Assembly (NCBI GenBank): GCA_036378675.1
Contig: DASUWA010000019.1
Coordinates: 1-64,000, forward strand
Length of the DNA stretch: 64,000 nucleotides
Direction of reading: 5' to 3'
DNA from: Acidimicrobiales bacterium
GTDB lineage: Bacteria > Actinomycetota > Acidimicrobiia > Acidimicrobiales > Palsa-688
Under the pieces are notes generated by a model. That model ran no database searches. It worked only from the letters and a program-made list of their open reading frames with translations, and was not told the origin of the DNA. Each line of letters begins with the position of its first letter. Position 1 is the first letter of the stretch. The position numbers and the translations under genes were made by a program. Shown one piece after another: positions 16,262-26,765 of the stretch.

Positions 16262-16921
16262 CTAGGCGACGAGGGCCGGTGCGGCCTCGTCGCCGTCCTG
16301 CATGTGGTGATCCAACTTGCGCTTGATGCGCTGGAGCGCGTTGTCGATCGACTTCACGTGGCGGCCCAGCTGGCAGCTGATCTCCTGGTAGGACTTGCCC
16401 TCGACGTAAAGGCGAAGGACGTCGACCTCGAGGCCGGACAGGCTCTCGCTCATCGAGCGCCGCATCGACTGGATCTGCTCCCGGGAGATCACCTCGTCGG
16501 CGGGGTCGCTGGCGCGATGGTCGTCGAGAAGTTCCTCGACCGCTCCCTCGCTCGGATCGTCGCTCCCGCGGACACCCGAGATGGACACGTAACGGTTGAG
16601 GGGCTGATGCTTCTGGCGGGTCGCCGCCTTGATGGCGCTGATGACCTGCCGGGTGACGCACAGTTCGGCGAACGCCCGGAACGAAGCCTGGCGGTCGTCG
16701 CGGTAGTCCCGGGCAGCCTTGTAGAGACCGATCAGCCCCTCCTGCTCCACGTCATCGGCGTCGGCCCCGACGAGAAAGTAGGAGCGGGCCTTGGACCGTG
16801 CGAAGCGGCGGTAGCGCTGGAGCAGTGTGTCCAGCGCCTCGCTGTCACCGCTTTGCCACCGTGCGACGAGATCCTCGTCTTCTAGATCTGATAGTGAGAT
16901 CAAAGTGCTGTGGAGCGTCAT
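16262..16921 (-). CDS. sigH: RNA polymerase sigma factor, SigH (Spo0H)-like
   Basis: This 219-residue sigma-70 family factor has region 2 near SKARSYFLVGADADDVEQEG and YRDDRQASFRAFAELCV, a mark of the Bacillus SigH subfamily. Region 4 has a helix-turn-helix in KSYQEISCQLGRHVKSIDNAL. The ATG at 16921 is chosen for its AGAGG site; an ATG at 16960 lies upstream without one. It follows rlmB, as in Bacillus, but has its own strong promoter. Its 3' end is the target of the islet insertion, which leaves the gene intact. No spore genes are in the window, so its regulon is unknown. Confidence 0.87.
   Translation of the reverse strand: MTLHSTLISLSDLEDEDLVARWQSGDSEALDTLLQRYRRFARSKARSYFLVGADADDVEQEGLIGLYKAARDYRDDRQASFRAFAELCVTRQVISAIKAATRQKHQPLNRYVSISGVRGSDDPSEGAVEELLDDHRASDPADEVISREQIQSMRRSMSESLSGLEVDVLRLYVEGKSYQEISCQLGRHVKSIDNALQRIKRKLDHHMQDGDEAAPALVA
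16264..16327. repeat. sigH-proximal copy of the direct repeat (B)
   Basis: This copy is the last 64 bases of the sigma gene itself, including the final base of its TAG stop. Together with the copy at 13739-13802 it bounds the islet. Three of the four differences lie toward the sigma-gene-internal side of the 31-bp identical core, which probably contains the crossover point (inference). Confidence 0.88.
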
Positions 16922-16987
16922 TGGAGCCTCTTCTGCGTTGGACTGCTGCGTGAGGCCCATCGCCGTCTAGATCGAATGGGCTAGTTA

Positions 16988-17016
16988 CTTTTACCTAGCA
17001 CTGGGAACTGTGTCAA
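16988..17016 (-). promoter_or_regulatory. Promoter of sigH
   Basis: On the minus strand a consensus TTGACA (plus 17011-17016) and TAAAAG (plus 16988-16993) are separated by 17 bp. This is the best housekeeping-type promoter seen in the window. Transcription would start about 60 bases before the ATG at 16921. The 177-bp gap after rlmB otherwise holds only AT-rich sequence. Confidence 0.65.
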
Positions 17017-17137
17017 CGGTCACCCGCACCTTTTGACCGGTATCACCACACAAAATAATTGGGCTGACCAGGAAAAATAAGACGTACTTCGCGAATTCCT
17101 ACCGATCTGATCAGATTCCGGCGTGATACCAAAAGGA

Positions 17138-17956
17138 CTAGTCAGGCTGGGTGGACCGCCGGCGGGCTACCTCGAAGCAGGCCAGCGCCGCCGCCGCCGA
17201 CACGTTGAGCGAAGCGATCGGCCCGGACAGTGGGATCGACACCGCGAGTTCGCACCGCTCACGGGCGAGCCGGCTGATCCCCTTGCCCTCCGAACCGAGG
17301 ACCAGCGCCACCGGCTCGGTCGCCACCTGCAGGTCCCAGAGGCTGCCGGTGGCACCTGGGTCGAGCGCGACCGTCCAGACGCCGGCAGCGGCCAGGGACG
17401 AGAGTGCGTTGGGAATTCCTGCGACCGGAGCGACAGGAAGGTGCTCTACAGCCCCGGCGGCAGCCTTGACCGCAGAGGGTGTCAGGCCTGCCGCCCTGTG
17501 CCTACCTATGACGATTCCCGACGCGCCCGCGCAAGCAGCGGTGCGCATCACCGCGCCGAGGTTGTGCGGATCGGTCACACCGTCGAGCACCACCAGGAAC
17601 GGAGCTGGATCCCCCGCACGGCGGCCCGACAGGTCTTCCAGGTCCGCCTCGTCCACCGGGTCGGCAACGGCTACGACCCCTTGGGGAGCGTCCGTCTGGG
17701 CTGCGGAGAGGAGCTGGGGACGGTCGACCGTTCGCACCGGCACTCCGGCTGCGCGGGCCAGGCGGGCGATCTCGGCGAGGGCGGCCGACTGCCCGGATCC
17801 CTCCGAGACGAGCACCCTGTGCACGCGACGCTTGCCTGCCCGCAGCAGCTCCCCGACGGCCTGGGGCCCCTCGATATGCTCCCCCCACGGGGTTCGCTCC
17901 CGCCCGGAGGGGCCGCGTCGTGTCACCTGGGCACGAGGAGGGCGACCGCGAAGCAT
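17138..17956 (-). CDS. rlmB: 23S rRNA (guanosine-2'-O)-methyltransferase, TrmH/SpoU family
   Basis: This 272-residue protein has an N-terminal substrate-binding domain (EGPQAVGELLRAGKRRVHRVLVSEG) and a C-terminal trefoil-knot SPOUT domain with LDGVTDPHNLGAVMRTA, LVLGSEGKGISR and IPLSGPIASLNVSAAAAL. RlmB methylates a conserved guanosine of the 23S rRNA peptidyl-transferase loop. The ATG at 17956 has a GAGGGA site and overlaps ispF by 34 bp; a GTG at 17926 that overlaps the ispF stop is an alternative. The position after ispD-ispF and before sigH matches the Bacillus order. Confidence 0.92.
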   Translation of the reverse strand: MLRGRPPRAQVTRRGPSGRERTPWGEHIEGPQAVGELLRAGKRRVHRVLVSEGSGQSAALAEIARLARAAGVPVRTVDRPQLLSAAQTDAPQGVVAVADPVDEADLEDLSGRRAGDPAPFLVVLDGVTDPHNLGAVMRTAACAGASGIVIGRHRAAGLTPSAVKAAAGAVEHLPVAPVAGIPNALSSLAAAGVWTVALDPGATGSLWDLQVATEPVALVLGSEGKGISRLARERCELAVSIPLSGPIASLNVSAAAALACFEVARRRSTQPD

Positions 17957-18396
17957 GCAATTCCCTCGCGACGCCCTAGGGCGCCGAGCGATTCGGCTCG
18001 CTTCGCCTTGACGCTGACCGGAGCGCCGAGGACTTCGCCCAGCCTGCGCTGCATTTCCGTCCTGTGCGGAGCCAGCTTCGGCGCCTCGAGCACCACGGTG
18101 ACGTCCACGTTTCCGATCTCGTAGTGGGTGGAGACGCTCAGCACGACCCGGCCGAGCAGCTCGATGCTGTCGATGCCTTGGTAGGCGGGGTCGTTGTCGG
18201 GGAAGTGCTCGCCGATGTCGCCGAGGCCGGCGGCGCCGAGCAGCGCATCGGCGATCGCGTGGGCGACCGCGTCGGCGTCACTGTGGCCTGCCAACCCCGG
18301 GGTGCCGAAGTCGACCCCGCCGAGGACGAGGCTCCGGGACGGATCGTCGCTGAATGGGTGAACGTCGAACCCGAGCCCGACCCGGGGGTTCAACAC
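17923..18396 (-). CDS. ispF: 2-C-methyl-D-erythritol 2,4-cyclodiphosphate synthase
   Basis: This 157-residue enzyme of the MEP isoprenoid pathway forms the cyclic diphosphate with release of CMP. Metal ligands lie in GFDVHPF near residue 10 and in HSDAD near 40, with HFPDNDPAYQG near 62 and VKAKRAESLG near 132. The GTG at 18396 and the TTG at 18393 both overlap the ispD stop; the AGGAG upstream fits either. The length matches the family only if one of these starts is used, not the upstream ATG. Confidence 0.95.
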   Translation of the reverse strand: MLNPRVGLGFDVHPFSDDPSRSLVLGGVDFGTPGLAGHSDADAVAHAIADALLGAAGLGDIGEHFPDNDPAYQGIDSIELLGRVVLSVSTHYEIGNVDVTVVLEAPKLAPHRTEMQRRLGEVLGAPVSVKAKRAESLGALGRREGIACFAVALLVPR

Positions 18397-19022
18397 CTGC
18401 TCCTGATCAACGCGGAAGCGACGAAGAGGTCGGAAGGCGTGGTGACCTTCAGGTTCTCGGGGGAGCCGTCGACGATCACAACTCGGCCGCCGATCGCCTC
18501 GACCAAGGCGGAGTCGTCGGTGGCATCGCCCCCGGCCGCATGGGCTCTTCTGAGGCAGGCGGCGCGAAACGCCTGCGGCGTCTGGACCGCGAAAAGTGTC
18601 GACCGGTCGAGGATCTGGCTGGCGCCGTCCGGGGTCTTTTTCCGGATTGTGTCGGTAAGCGGGCACGCCGGCACAGCACCGTCGGCACCCGCGGTCACCT
18701 CCGCGATCACGGCGGACCAGAGCTCAGGCGCCGCTACAGGCCGGGCAGCATCGTGCACCACGATCACGTCTGCGGACTCGGGGACGGCGGCCAGGCCGGC
18801 GCGCACGGATTCCGACCGCGTGGCACCACCGGCCACCACTGCATCGGCGTCCCAACCGCGGCCGTCCGGCTCGGTAACGACGGCGACGACACCGGCACAC
18901 GCCCTCCTGGCGGCCTCGAGCGACCACGACAGCACCGGCCGGCCCTCCAGTTCCGCAAACTGCTTGGGACCTCCGAACCGGGTGCCGGTGCCTCCAGCGA
19001 CGACGATGGCCCAGGTCTGCAC
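18390..19022 (-). CDS. ispD: 2-C-methyl-D-erythritol 4-phosphate cytidylyltransferase
   Basis: This 210-residue nucleotidyltransferase carries out the third MEP pathway step with CTP. The CTP-binding VVAGGTGTRFGGPKQF is at about residues 7-22, with VIVVHDAARP near 85-94, TDTIR near 122 and TDDSALVEA near 170. It is coupled to ispF by overlapping stop and start codons, which keeps two successive pathway enzymes in fixed ratio. A Crp-like regulator lies upstream on the same strand with a 32-bp gap. Confidence 0.95.
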   Translation of the reverse strand: MQTWAIVVAGGTGTRFGGPKQFAELEGRPVLSWSLEAARRACAGVVAVVTEPDGRGWDADAVVAGGATRSESVRAGLAAVPESADVIVVHDAARPVAAPELWSAVIAEVTAGADGAVPACPLTDTIRKKTPDGASQILDRSTLFAVQTPQAFRAACLRRAHAAGGDATDDSALVEAIGGRVVIVDGSPENLKVTTPSDLFVASALIRSRC

Positions 19023-19054
19023 CGAACGCGGAGCCTACCGGTCGACCCGGCCGG

Positions 19055-19714
19055 TCACCGGGAGCGCTGGGCCAGTTTGTCGCGCTCCACGATCCGGTAC
19101 CGCCGGTCCATCTGCTCGATCCAGCCGAGCCGGACGAACTGGGCGAGGGACTTGTTGACCCTTTCCCGGGAGGCGCCGACCAGGCCGGCGAGCTCCTCCT
19201 GGGTGATGGGCAGCTGGAACTCCTCCTTTTCGCCGGCCAGCTCGAGAAGGCGCTTGGCTGTTCGTCCGGTCACGTCCAGGAACACCGCGTCGGCGAGGGC
19301 AGAATCGGTGTTGCGCAACCTCTCGGCTAGCAGCGCGACGACGTTCCACAGGAGCTGCGGCTGGGCGTCAAAGCAGGCGCGCACCTTCTCGTACGGGATG
19401 CCGAGCACGTCGGACCTCTCGAGCGCCCGGGCTTCGGCCGATCGCTTGCCTCCGTCGAACAGCGGCATCTCGCCGAAGACGTCTCCGCTCTCCATCAGCG
19501 CGACAAGCGACTCCCTGCCGTCGATCGACCGTCGACCGATCGCCACCCGGCCGGCTCGAACGACGAACAGCTCGGCAGCCTCGTCCTCCTCGTCGAAGAT
19601 GACGAAGTTCCTCTCGCACTGGAGAACCCGCGCCGCGCCGGCGAGCTCGTTGAGCGTTTCCTTGTCGAAAGCAGAGAAGAGCTCAGAACCAGCGAGCAAA
19701 TCGACGTCATCCAT
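19055..19714 (-). CDS. Crp/Fnr-family transcriptional regulator
   Basis: This 219-residue protein has an N-terminal cyclic-nucleotide-binding barrel. Its phosphate-binding cassette reads FGEMPLFDGGKRSAEARA near residues 77-94, similar to cAMP-binding members such as GlxR. A winged helix-turn-helix with ITQEELAGLVGASRERVNKSL lies near 171-191. The ATG at 19714 is chosen; the frame is open upstream but would read into carD. It is divergent from carD with a 136-bp shared promoter region. It is probably a global regulator; the ligand is inferred, not shown. Confidence 0.9.
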   Translation of the reverse strand: MDDVDLLAGSELFSAFDKETLNELAGAARVLQCERNFVIFDEEDEAAELFVVRAGRVAIGRRSIDGRESLVALMESGDVFGEMPLFDGGKRSAEARALERSDVLGIPYEKVRACFDAQPQLLWNVVALLAERLRNTDSALADAVFLDVTGRTAKRLLELAGEKEEFQLPITQEELAGLVGASRERVNKSLAQFVRLGWIEQMDRRYRIVERDKLAQRSR

Positions 19715-19850
19715 GACGCTCCGGAGGTTAGCTTGATGCAACACGGCCGGCCCGGAGCAGGTCATGGCTCGAGTTTCCCGCCGGCCGGTGGTCACCAGCT
19801 GGCTGGTACCCTGGGAGACACCCCTCGTGTTCTGTCGCCCCGGGAGCAGC

Positions 19851-20330
19851 ATGTCATTTGACGTCGGAGACAAAGTCGTTTACCCCCATCACGGCGCGGC
19901 CGTGGTGGAGCGACGGGAGATTCGGGAGGCTTTCGGCGAGAAGAAGGAGTATCTGGTCCTTCGCCTCGCTTACGGCGATCTGACCTTGATGGTGCCTTCC
20001 GACAACACCGAAGAGGTGGGTCTGCGGGAGGTCATCAACGACGAGGAGGTCGAGGAAGTTTTCGCGGTCCTGCGCAAGAAGGACGTGCGGATGCCGACCA
20101 ACTGGTCCCGCCGGTACAAAAACCACGTCGAGAAGCTGAAGTCAGGTGACATCTACCAGGTCGCCGAGGTCGTAAGGAACCTTTCGAACCGCGACAAGGA
20201 CAAAGGTCTTTCGGCCGGCGAGAAGCGGATGCTGAACCGCGCCAGGCAGATCCTGGTGTCCGAACTGACCTTCGCCATCGGCGTTTCGGAGTCCGAAGCC
20301 GAGAAGAAGCTCGACGAAGCGCTTCCGTAA
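19851..20330 (+). CDS. carD: CarD-family RNA polymerase-binding regulator
   Basis: This 159-residue protein starts MSFDVGDKVVYPHHGA, the RNA polymerase beta-binding Tudor-like domain of CarD/CdnL. A helical DNA-binding part follows with KKDVRMPTNWSRRYKNH and NLSNRDKDKGLSAGEKRML. CarD stabilises open promoter complexes and controls rRNA transcription in actinobacteria. The ATG at 19851 has GGGAG just upstream; the longer open frame starting at 19764 is not expected to be translated. It is inserted into an otherwise Bacillus-like gene string between disA and ispD. Confidence 0.95.
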   Translation: MSFDVGDKVVYPHHGAAVVERREIREAFGEKKEYLVLRLAYGDLTLMVPSDNTEEVGLREVINDEEVEEVFAVLRKKDVRMPTNWSRRYKNHVEKLKSGDIYQVAEVVRNLSNRDKDKGLSAGEKRMLNRARQILVSELTFAIGVSESEAEKKLDEALP

Positions 20331-20358
20331 CCAGCCGGCAGGGAACGAGCTGTAGGGA

Positions 20359-21426
20359 TTAGCTGTAACGGTCGAGGATGCTGGACTCGGCGAGTCGTGC
20401 CAAACCGTCTTTGATCATCCGCGCGGTAGCGGCGTCCACGTCGGGAACGGTTTCGAGGTCCTCTGCGGTCGCGCGCATCACCTTCTGCAACGCCCCGTAG
20501 CGCGAGATGATCGATTCGATCAGGGGCTCGGTTATGCGAGGGATGCGTCCGAGCAACCGGTAACCACGGGGCTGCAGACTCGATTCGAGGTCGGAGCCCA
20601 CCTGAAGGTCGAGCACCGCAGTGACCGCGTTGGGGTTCAACACTTCGTCGGTGGGCAAAGAGGCCAGCGAGACCATCGCCTCGTCGACCCTCTCCTCGTC
20701 ATCGGTCGGTAGGTAGTCGCGCACGACGTGGCGGCGCTCGTCCTCGACACCGGCCATGAGCTCTTCGAGCTGGAGGTGAGCCAAGCGCCCGTCGGTGCCG
20801 AGCTCGACGACGTAACCCTCTATCTCCTCGGCGATTCGGCGGACCATCTCCGCCCGCTGTAGGACCGTTACAACGTCGCGAACGGTCACCAGATCTTCGA
20901 CCTCGAGAGCCGACAGCGAAATGGTCACGCTGTCGAGACGGTCTCGGTAGCGCTCGAGAGTCTGCAGCGCCTGGTTGGCCCGGGCGAGAAGACGCGCGAC
21001 CGAGTCGAGCGCGTGCTTCACGTCGCCGCGGTAGAGGGTTATCACCGACAGGTCTTCCGAAACCGCTATCACCGGGACGTCGAGCGACCGGGCAACCCTT
21101 TCCGCCGTACGGTGCCGGGTGCCTGTCTCTGTCGTCGGCACCGCAGGGTCGGGCACCAGGTGCACGTTGGCCCTTGCGATCCTGCTCGCGTCGGAGGCGA
21201 GGATGATCGCCCCGTCCATTTTCGCCAGCTCGGCCAGCCTCTGAGGGCTGAACTCGGCGTCGAGCAGGAACCCACCCGAGCAGATCCCGAGAACGTCGGG
21301 GCCGTCACCGACGATCACCAGCGCGCCCATATTCGCCTGCAGAATGCGGTCGAGACCGTCGCGCAACGGTCGGCCCGGGGCTATCGCGCCGAGCGCCTCG
21401 ATCATCTCGGCCCGGGGGCGGTCCAC
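20359..21426 (-). CDS. disA: DNA integrity scanning diadenylate cyclase
   Basis: This 355-residue protein makes the second messenger c-di-AMP from ATP and scans DNA for branched lesions. The DAC domain carries the catalytic DGA at residues 71-73 and RHRTAER at 104-110. A helical spine follows, and the C-terminal HhH DNA-binding part includes RGYRLLGRIPRI near residue 287. Length is that of the family. It lies 137 bp downstream of radA, whose product interacts with DisA in Bacillus. No c-di-AMP riboswitch or phosphodiesterase was seen in the window. Confidence 0.96.
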   Translation of the reverse strand: MDRPRAEMIEALGAIAPGRPLRDGLDRILQANMGALVIVGDGPDVLGICSGGFLLDAEFSPQRLAELAKMDGAIILASDASRIARANVHLVPDPAVPTTETGTRHRTAERVARSLDVPVIAVSEDLSVITLYRGDVKHALDSVARLLARANQALQTLERYRDRLDSVTISLSALEVEDLVTVRDVVTVLQRAEMVRRIAEEIEGYVVELGTDGRLAHLQLEELMAGVEDERRHVVRDYLPTDDEERVDEAMVSLASLPTDEVLNPNAVTAVLDLQVGSDLESSLQPRGYRLLGRIPRITEPLIESIISRYGALQKVMRATAEDLETVPDVDAATARMIKDGLARLAESSILDRYS

Positions 21427-21563
21427 CTTTCGAGTTTATTCGGGCATCTTCTTTGTGGGCAGGGGCGCGCTATGTCTTGTGGGCAGGGCATCGGCTCGCT
21501 CCGGACGACCGGCTGAATCCCGGGGGGATCGCCCCGATCGACTTGTGACGCGATTCGGACCGG

Positions 21564-22952
21564 TCAGTCGCCGGCCGAACCAACCAGGCGAAGCTCGGGC
21601 CGAGCGGCCTGCTCGCCGAGCGATCGCTCGATCGCGTCCACCAACGAGGTCACGTGCAACGTAGAGATTCCTGGGCTCTTCGGGGTGCTCGGCGGAACAA
21701 CTGCGGTCTCAAAACCGAGCCGGGCGGCTTCGGCCAGCCGGCGTGCCGCGTGAGCGACCTGGCGGACCTCGCCTCCGAGCCCGACTTCTCCGATTACCAC
21801 CAATCCGCTCCCGACCGGTCGAGCCGTAACCGCCGACGCGAGCGCGATGCACACCGCAAGGTCGGCCCCTGGATCTCCCACCCGGACCCCACCCGCGACT
21901 GACACATAGACGTCGCGGTTCGACAGGCGTACGCCGGCTCGCTTCTCCAGGACAGCCAGGAGCAGTGACAGCCGGCTTGCGTCGTAGCCTGACGCGGAAC
22001 GGCGAGGGGTGGGCAATGTGGTCTTCATCTCCAGTGCCTGGATCTCGACGAGCAACGGCCGCTGGCCCTCCATAACTGGGAACACGACCGAACCGGGGAC
22101 GTTCGATCTCCGGTCGGCAAGAAAGAGTCCTCCCGCGTCTTCGACACCCTCCAAACCTGATGCGGTCATCTCGAACAGGCCCAGTTCGCCCGTTGATCCG
22201 AAGCGGTGCTTGACGGCTCGGAGCAGCCTCAATGCGTGGTGGCGATCCCCGTCGAATGACAGAACGGTGTCGACCATGTGTTCAAGAACACGAGGTCCCG
22301 CGAGCGCGCCCTCCTTGGTCACATGACCCACGAGGACAATCGCCGGTCCGCCCGACTTTGCCAACGTCACCAGCACCTGCGCGCACCCGCGCACCTGTGC
22401 GATCGATCCGGGGGATGAATCGATTTCCGCGTCCCAGACGGTCTGGATCGAATCGACGACGACCACGTCGGGGCTCACCTCTGCGATGGCGGCCCGGATT
22501 CCCCCCAACGAGGTCTCGCCGACCAGCCACACCCCGGGGATGAGGGCGCTCAGCCGTTCCGCCCGCCGGCGGACTTGCGCCGGCGACTCCTCTGCCGAAA
22601 CCAACAGGCATCGCCTCCCGGCGCGAGCCATGTCTGCCAAAGCCTGCAGGAGCAAAGTCGACTTCCCGATCCCAGGCTCGCCCCCCAGCAAGGTCACCGA
22701 TCCCGGGACCAGCCCTCCCCCGAGAACCCGGTCCAACTCGGAGATCCCCGTGGGCGCCGGCGTGGCGCCTTGGCCTGGTACGTCGGTCAGCGCGACCGGA
22801 GCTGTCGCAGATGAACCGGTTGGAGCCGCCACCGGAGTGGAAATCTCTTCGATGAGCGTGTTCCATTCGCCGCAAGTCCCGCAGCGGCCCGCCCATCGGG
22901 GCGCTTCCGCCCCGCAGTCGGTGCACCGGAAGACCGTTCGCTGACGAGGCAT
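21564..22952 (-). CDS. radA: DNA repair protein RadA (Sms)
   Basis: This 462-residue ATPase assists branch migration in recombination. The N-terminal zinc finger has C10, C13, C24 and C27. Walker A GGEPGIGKST lies near residue 90, the RadA-specific KHRFGSTGE near 254, and a Lon-like C-terminal domain extends from about 330 with SVAGGVRVGDPGADLAV. The order radA-disA is conserved in Firmicutes and actinobacteria. A direct repeat of TTGTGGGCAGGG lies in the gap before disA. Confidence 0.96.
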   Translation of the reverse strand: MPRQRTVFRCTDCGAEAPRWAGRCGTCGEWNTLIEEISTPVAAPTGSSATAPVALTDVPGQGATPAPTGISELDRVLGGGLVPGSVTLLGGEPGIGKSTLLLQALADMARAGRRCLLVSAEESPAQVRRRAERLSALIPGVWLVGETSLGGIRAAIAEVSPDVVVVDSIQTVWDAEIDSSPGSIAQVRGCAQVLVTLAKSGGPAIVLVGHVTKEGALAGPRVLEHMVDTVLSFDGDRHHALRLLRAVKHRFGSTGELGLFEMTASGLEGVEDAGGLFLADRRSNVPGSVVFPVMEGQRPLLVEIQALEMKTTLPTPRRSASGYDASRLSLLLAVLEKRAGVRLSNRDVYVSVAGGVRVGDPGADLAVCIALASAVTARPVGSGLVVIGEVGLGGEVRQVAHAARRLAEAARLGFETAVVPPSTPKSPGISTLHVTSLVDAIERSLGEQAARPELRLVGSAGD

Positions 22953-23048
22953 GCCGAGAGGCTAAAGGCGAGATGTGACGGCGACGCGGATGACGCGCAA
23001 GGAAGGTGCGCCTTCGTCACGAACTCGCGTTTTTCGAAAACGACAGAG

Positions 23049-23987
23049 TTACGAAGCGCGCGCCGGATCACGGAACGGCCAGATCCTGCGCCGGCGCACG
23101 TGCTTGGCCCGACCCGAGCCCCGCCCCGGACCCCGCTTAGAGCCCCCACCGGAACCCCGACCCGAGCCTCGCCCCGACCCCCCACCCGAACCCCGCTTCG
23201 AACCCCGCCCCGAGCGCCGGCGCCGGCGGAAGATCACGAGCGCGCCCAAACCGACGATCACCAGCCCGGCGATGACCGAGAACAACACGATGTTGCCGGT
23301 GTTGAGAGTCTCGCTTTCCGCCGAGATTTGGGTGGCCTGACCGAGCGGGGTGGACCAGGTCAGGTCCGAGCGATCACGGCTGGCGGCGTTGTCGGACTGC
23401 AACGACCCGGGCATGCGTGCCGTGAAGGCGAAGCCGAATACCTGTCCGGGTTGTCGTCCGGCCGTCTGCAGCAGTGGTGCGGTGGACACTCCGTTGGTGT
23501 AGCCGAGGGCCGATTGCAGTCCTTGATCGCCGAAACAGGAAAGGCCGCAGCTGAGATCGATCCGCCCGGACAGGCTGTCGTGGACGTGGAGCAAGCCTCG
23601 CTGCGTCGTGAGCGTCAGCTTGAACGGCCGGTTGGAGGCCGGCCCGCTCCCGGCCAGGTCGGCGAACACGCGGGACGCTTCGGACGGACTCGAGTACCCG
23701 TGCCGGACCGTCACCGTGGCGCCGCCCCCCGTGACCGTTACCGGCCCGTTGACCACCCAACCTGCGGCGGTCAGGTCGGTGACGCTGAGCTGGCGGGCGA
23801 GGCCGGTCTCACCGCCGAGAGCCTGTACCGCTTCGGAGTCGAAGGTCGCGGTTACCGATACCGTCCCGTGCCCGCCGCCCCGGTCCACAACCGACACCCG
23901 CGTGTCGACCCGGCATCCTCCCAACACGACGAGGGCTGCGATGAGCAACACCCCCGCGCCGATGACATTTCCCGGCCGGGGCCCCAT
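23049..23987 (-). CDS. LppM-like lipoprotein with C-terminal membrane helix and basic tail
   Basis: This 312-residue protein has a signal sequence with the lipobox-like LGGC (Cys about residue 25), then an LppM/DUF3153-type domain beginning RVDTRVSVVDRGG with ATFDSEAVQALGG. A single membrane helix lies near residue 240 (IVLFSVIAGLVIVGLGALVIF), and a cytoplasmic tail of about 45 residues is made almost only of Gly, Ser and Arg, ending HVRRRRIWPF. LppM of mycobacteria is an envelope protein linked to phagocytosis; the role here is unknown. The tail is coded by a low-complexity tract. A much longer open frame extends upstream antisense-like through clpC and is ignored. Confidence 0.78.
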   Translation of the reverse strand: MGPRPGNVIGAGVLLIAALVVLGGCRVDTRVSVVDRGGGHGTVSVTATFDSEAVQALGGETGLARQLSVTDLTAAGWVVNGPVTVTGGGATVTVRHGYSSPSEASRVFADLAGSGPASNRPFKLTLTTQRGLLHVHDSLSGRIDLSCGLSCFGDQGLQSALGYTNGVSTAPLLQTAGRQPGQVFGFAFTARMPGSLQSDNAASRDRSDLTWSTPLGQATQISAESETLNTGNIVLFSVIAGLVIVGLGALVIFRRRRRSGRGSKRGSGGGSGRGSGRGSGGGSKRGPGRGSGRAKHVRRRRIWPFRDPARAS

Positions 23988-24100
23988 GACACCGCTTGGC
24001 CCCGGCCTCTGGGCGAGCGCGGGGGCCCCAACCCCACGGCGGCCGTACCGGCTGCGGGGGTGACTCAACGAATGTTGCCGGGCGGACCCGGGCAGGACTG

Positions 24101-26617
<2,517 letters not shown>

Positions 26618-26765
26618 GCTGGTCCTCCGTAACTCATACTACCCGGGACCCCCCTCATAGGTTCGGCCGCTCGATCGCCCACCTAGAGGTTTGAGCATTT
26701 GCTTTTTGGGTTAGCCAGATTCCCGGTTTCCTCATCCCGCTAGGGGTCGCGTACTGTCGGGATGA

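Larger units (their letters stand above)
13739..16327. mobile_element. Probable integrated islet at the sigH 3' end, bounded by 64-bp direct repeats
   Basis: The region between the two repeats holds accessory genes only: vapBC, a structured non-coding stretch, an APH-like kinase and a tyrosine recombinase fragment next to the sigH-proximal repeat. A recombinase beside one att-like copy, with a duplicated gene 3' end at both borders, is the classical layout of an element that integrates into the end of a gene and restores its sequence. The recombinase is truncated, so the islet is probably no longer self-mobile. The repeats are offset by 2525 bp. Confidence 0.72.

Noticed and set aside
20331..21563. 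c-di-AMP riboswitch near disA
   Set aside because: The short gaps around disA do not contain the size or conserved core of that riboswitch.
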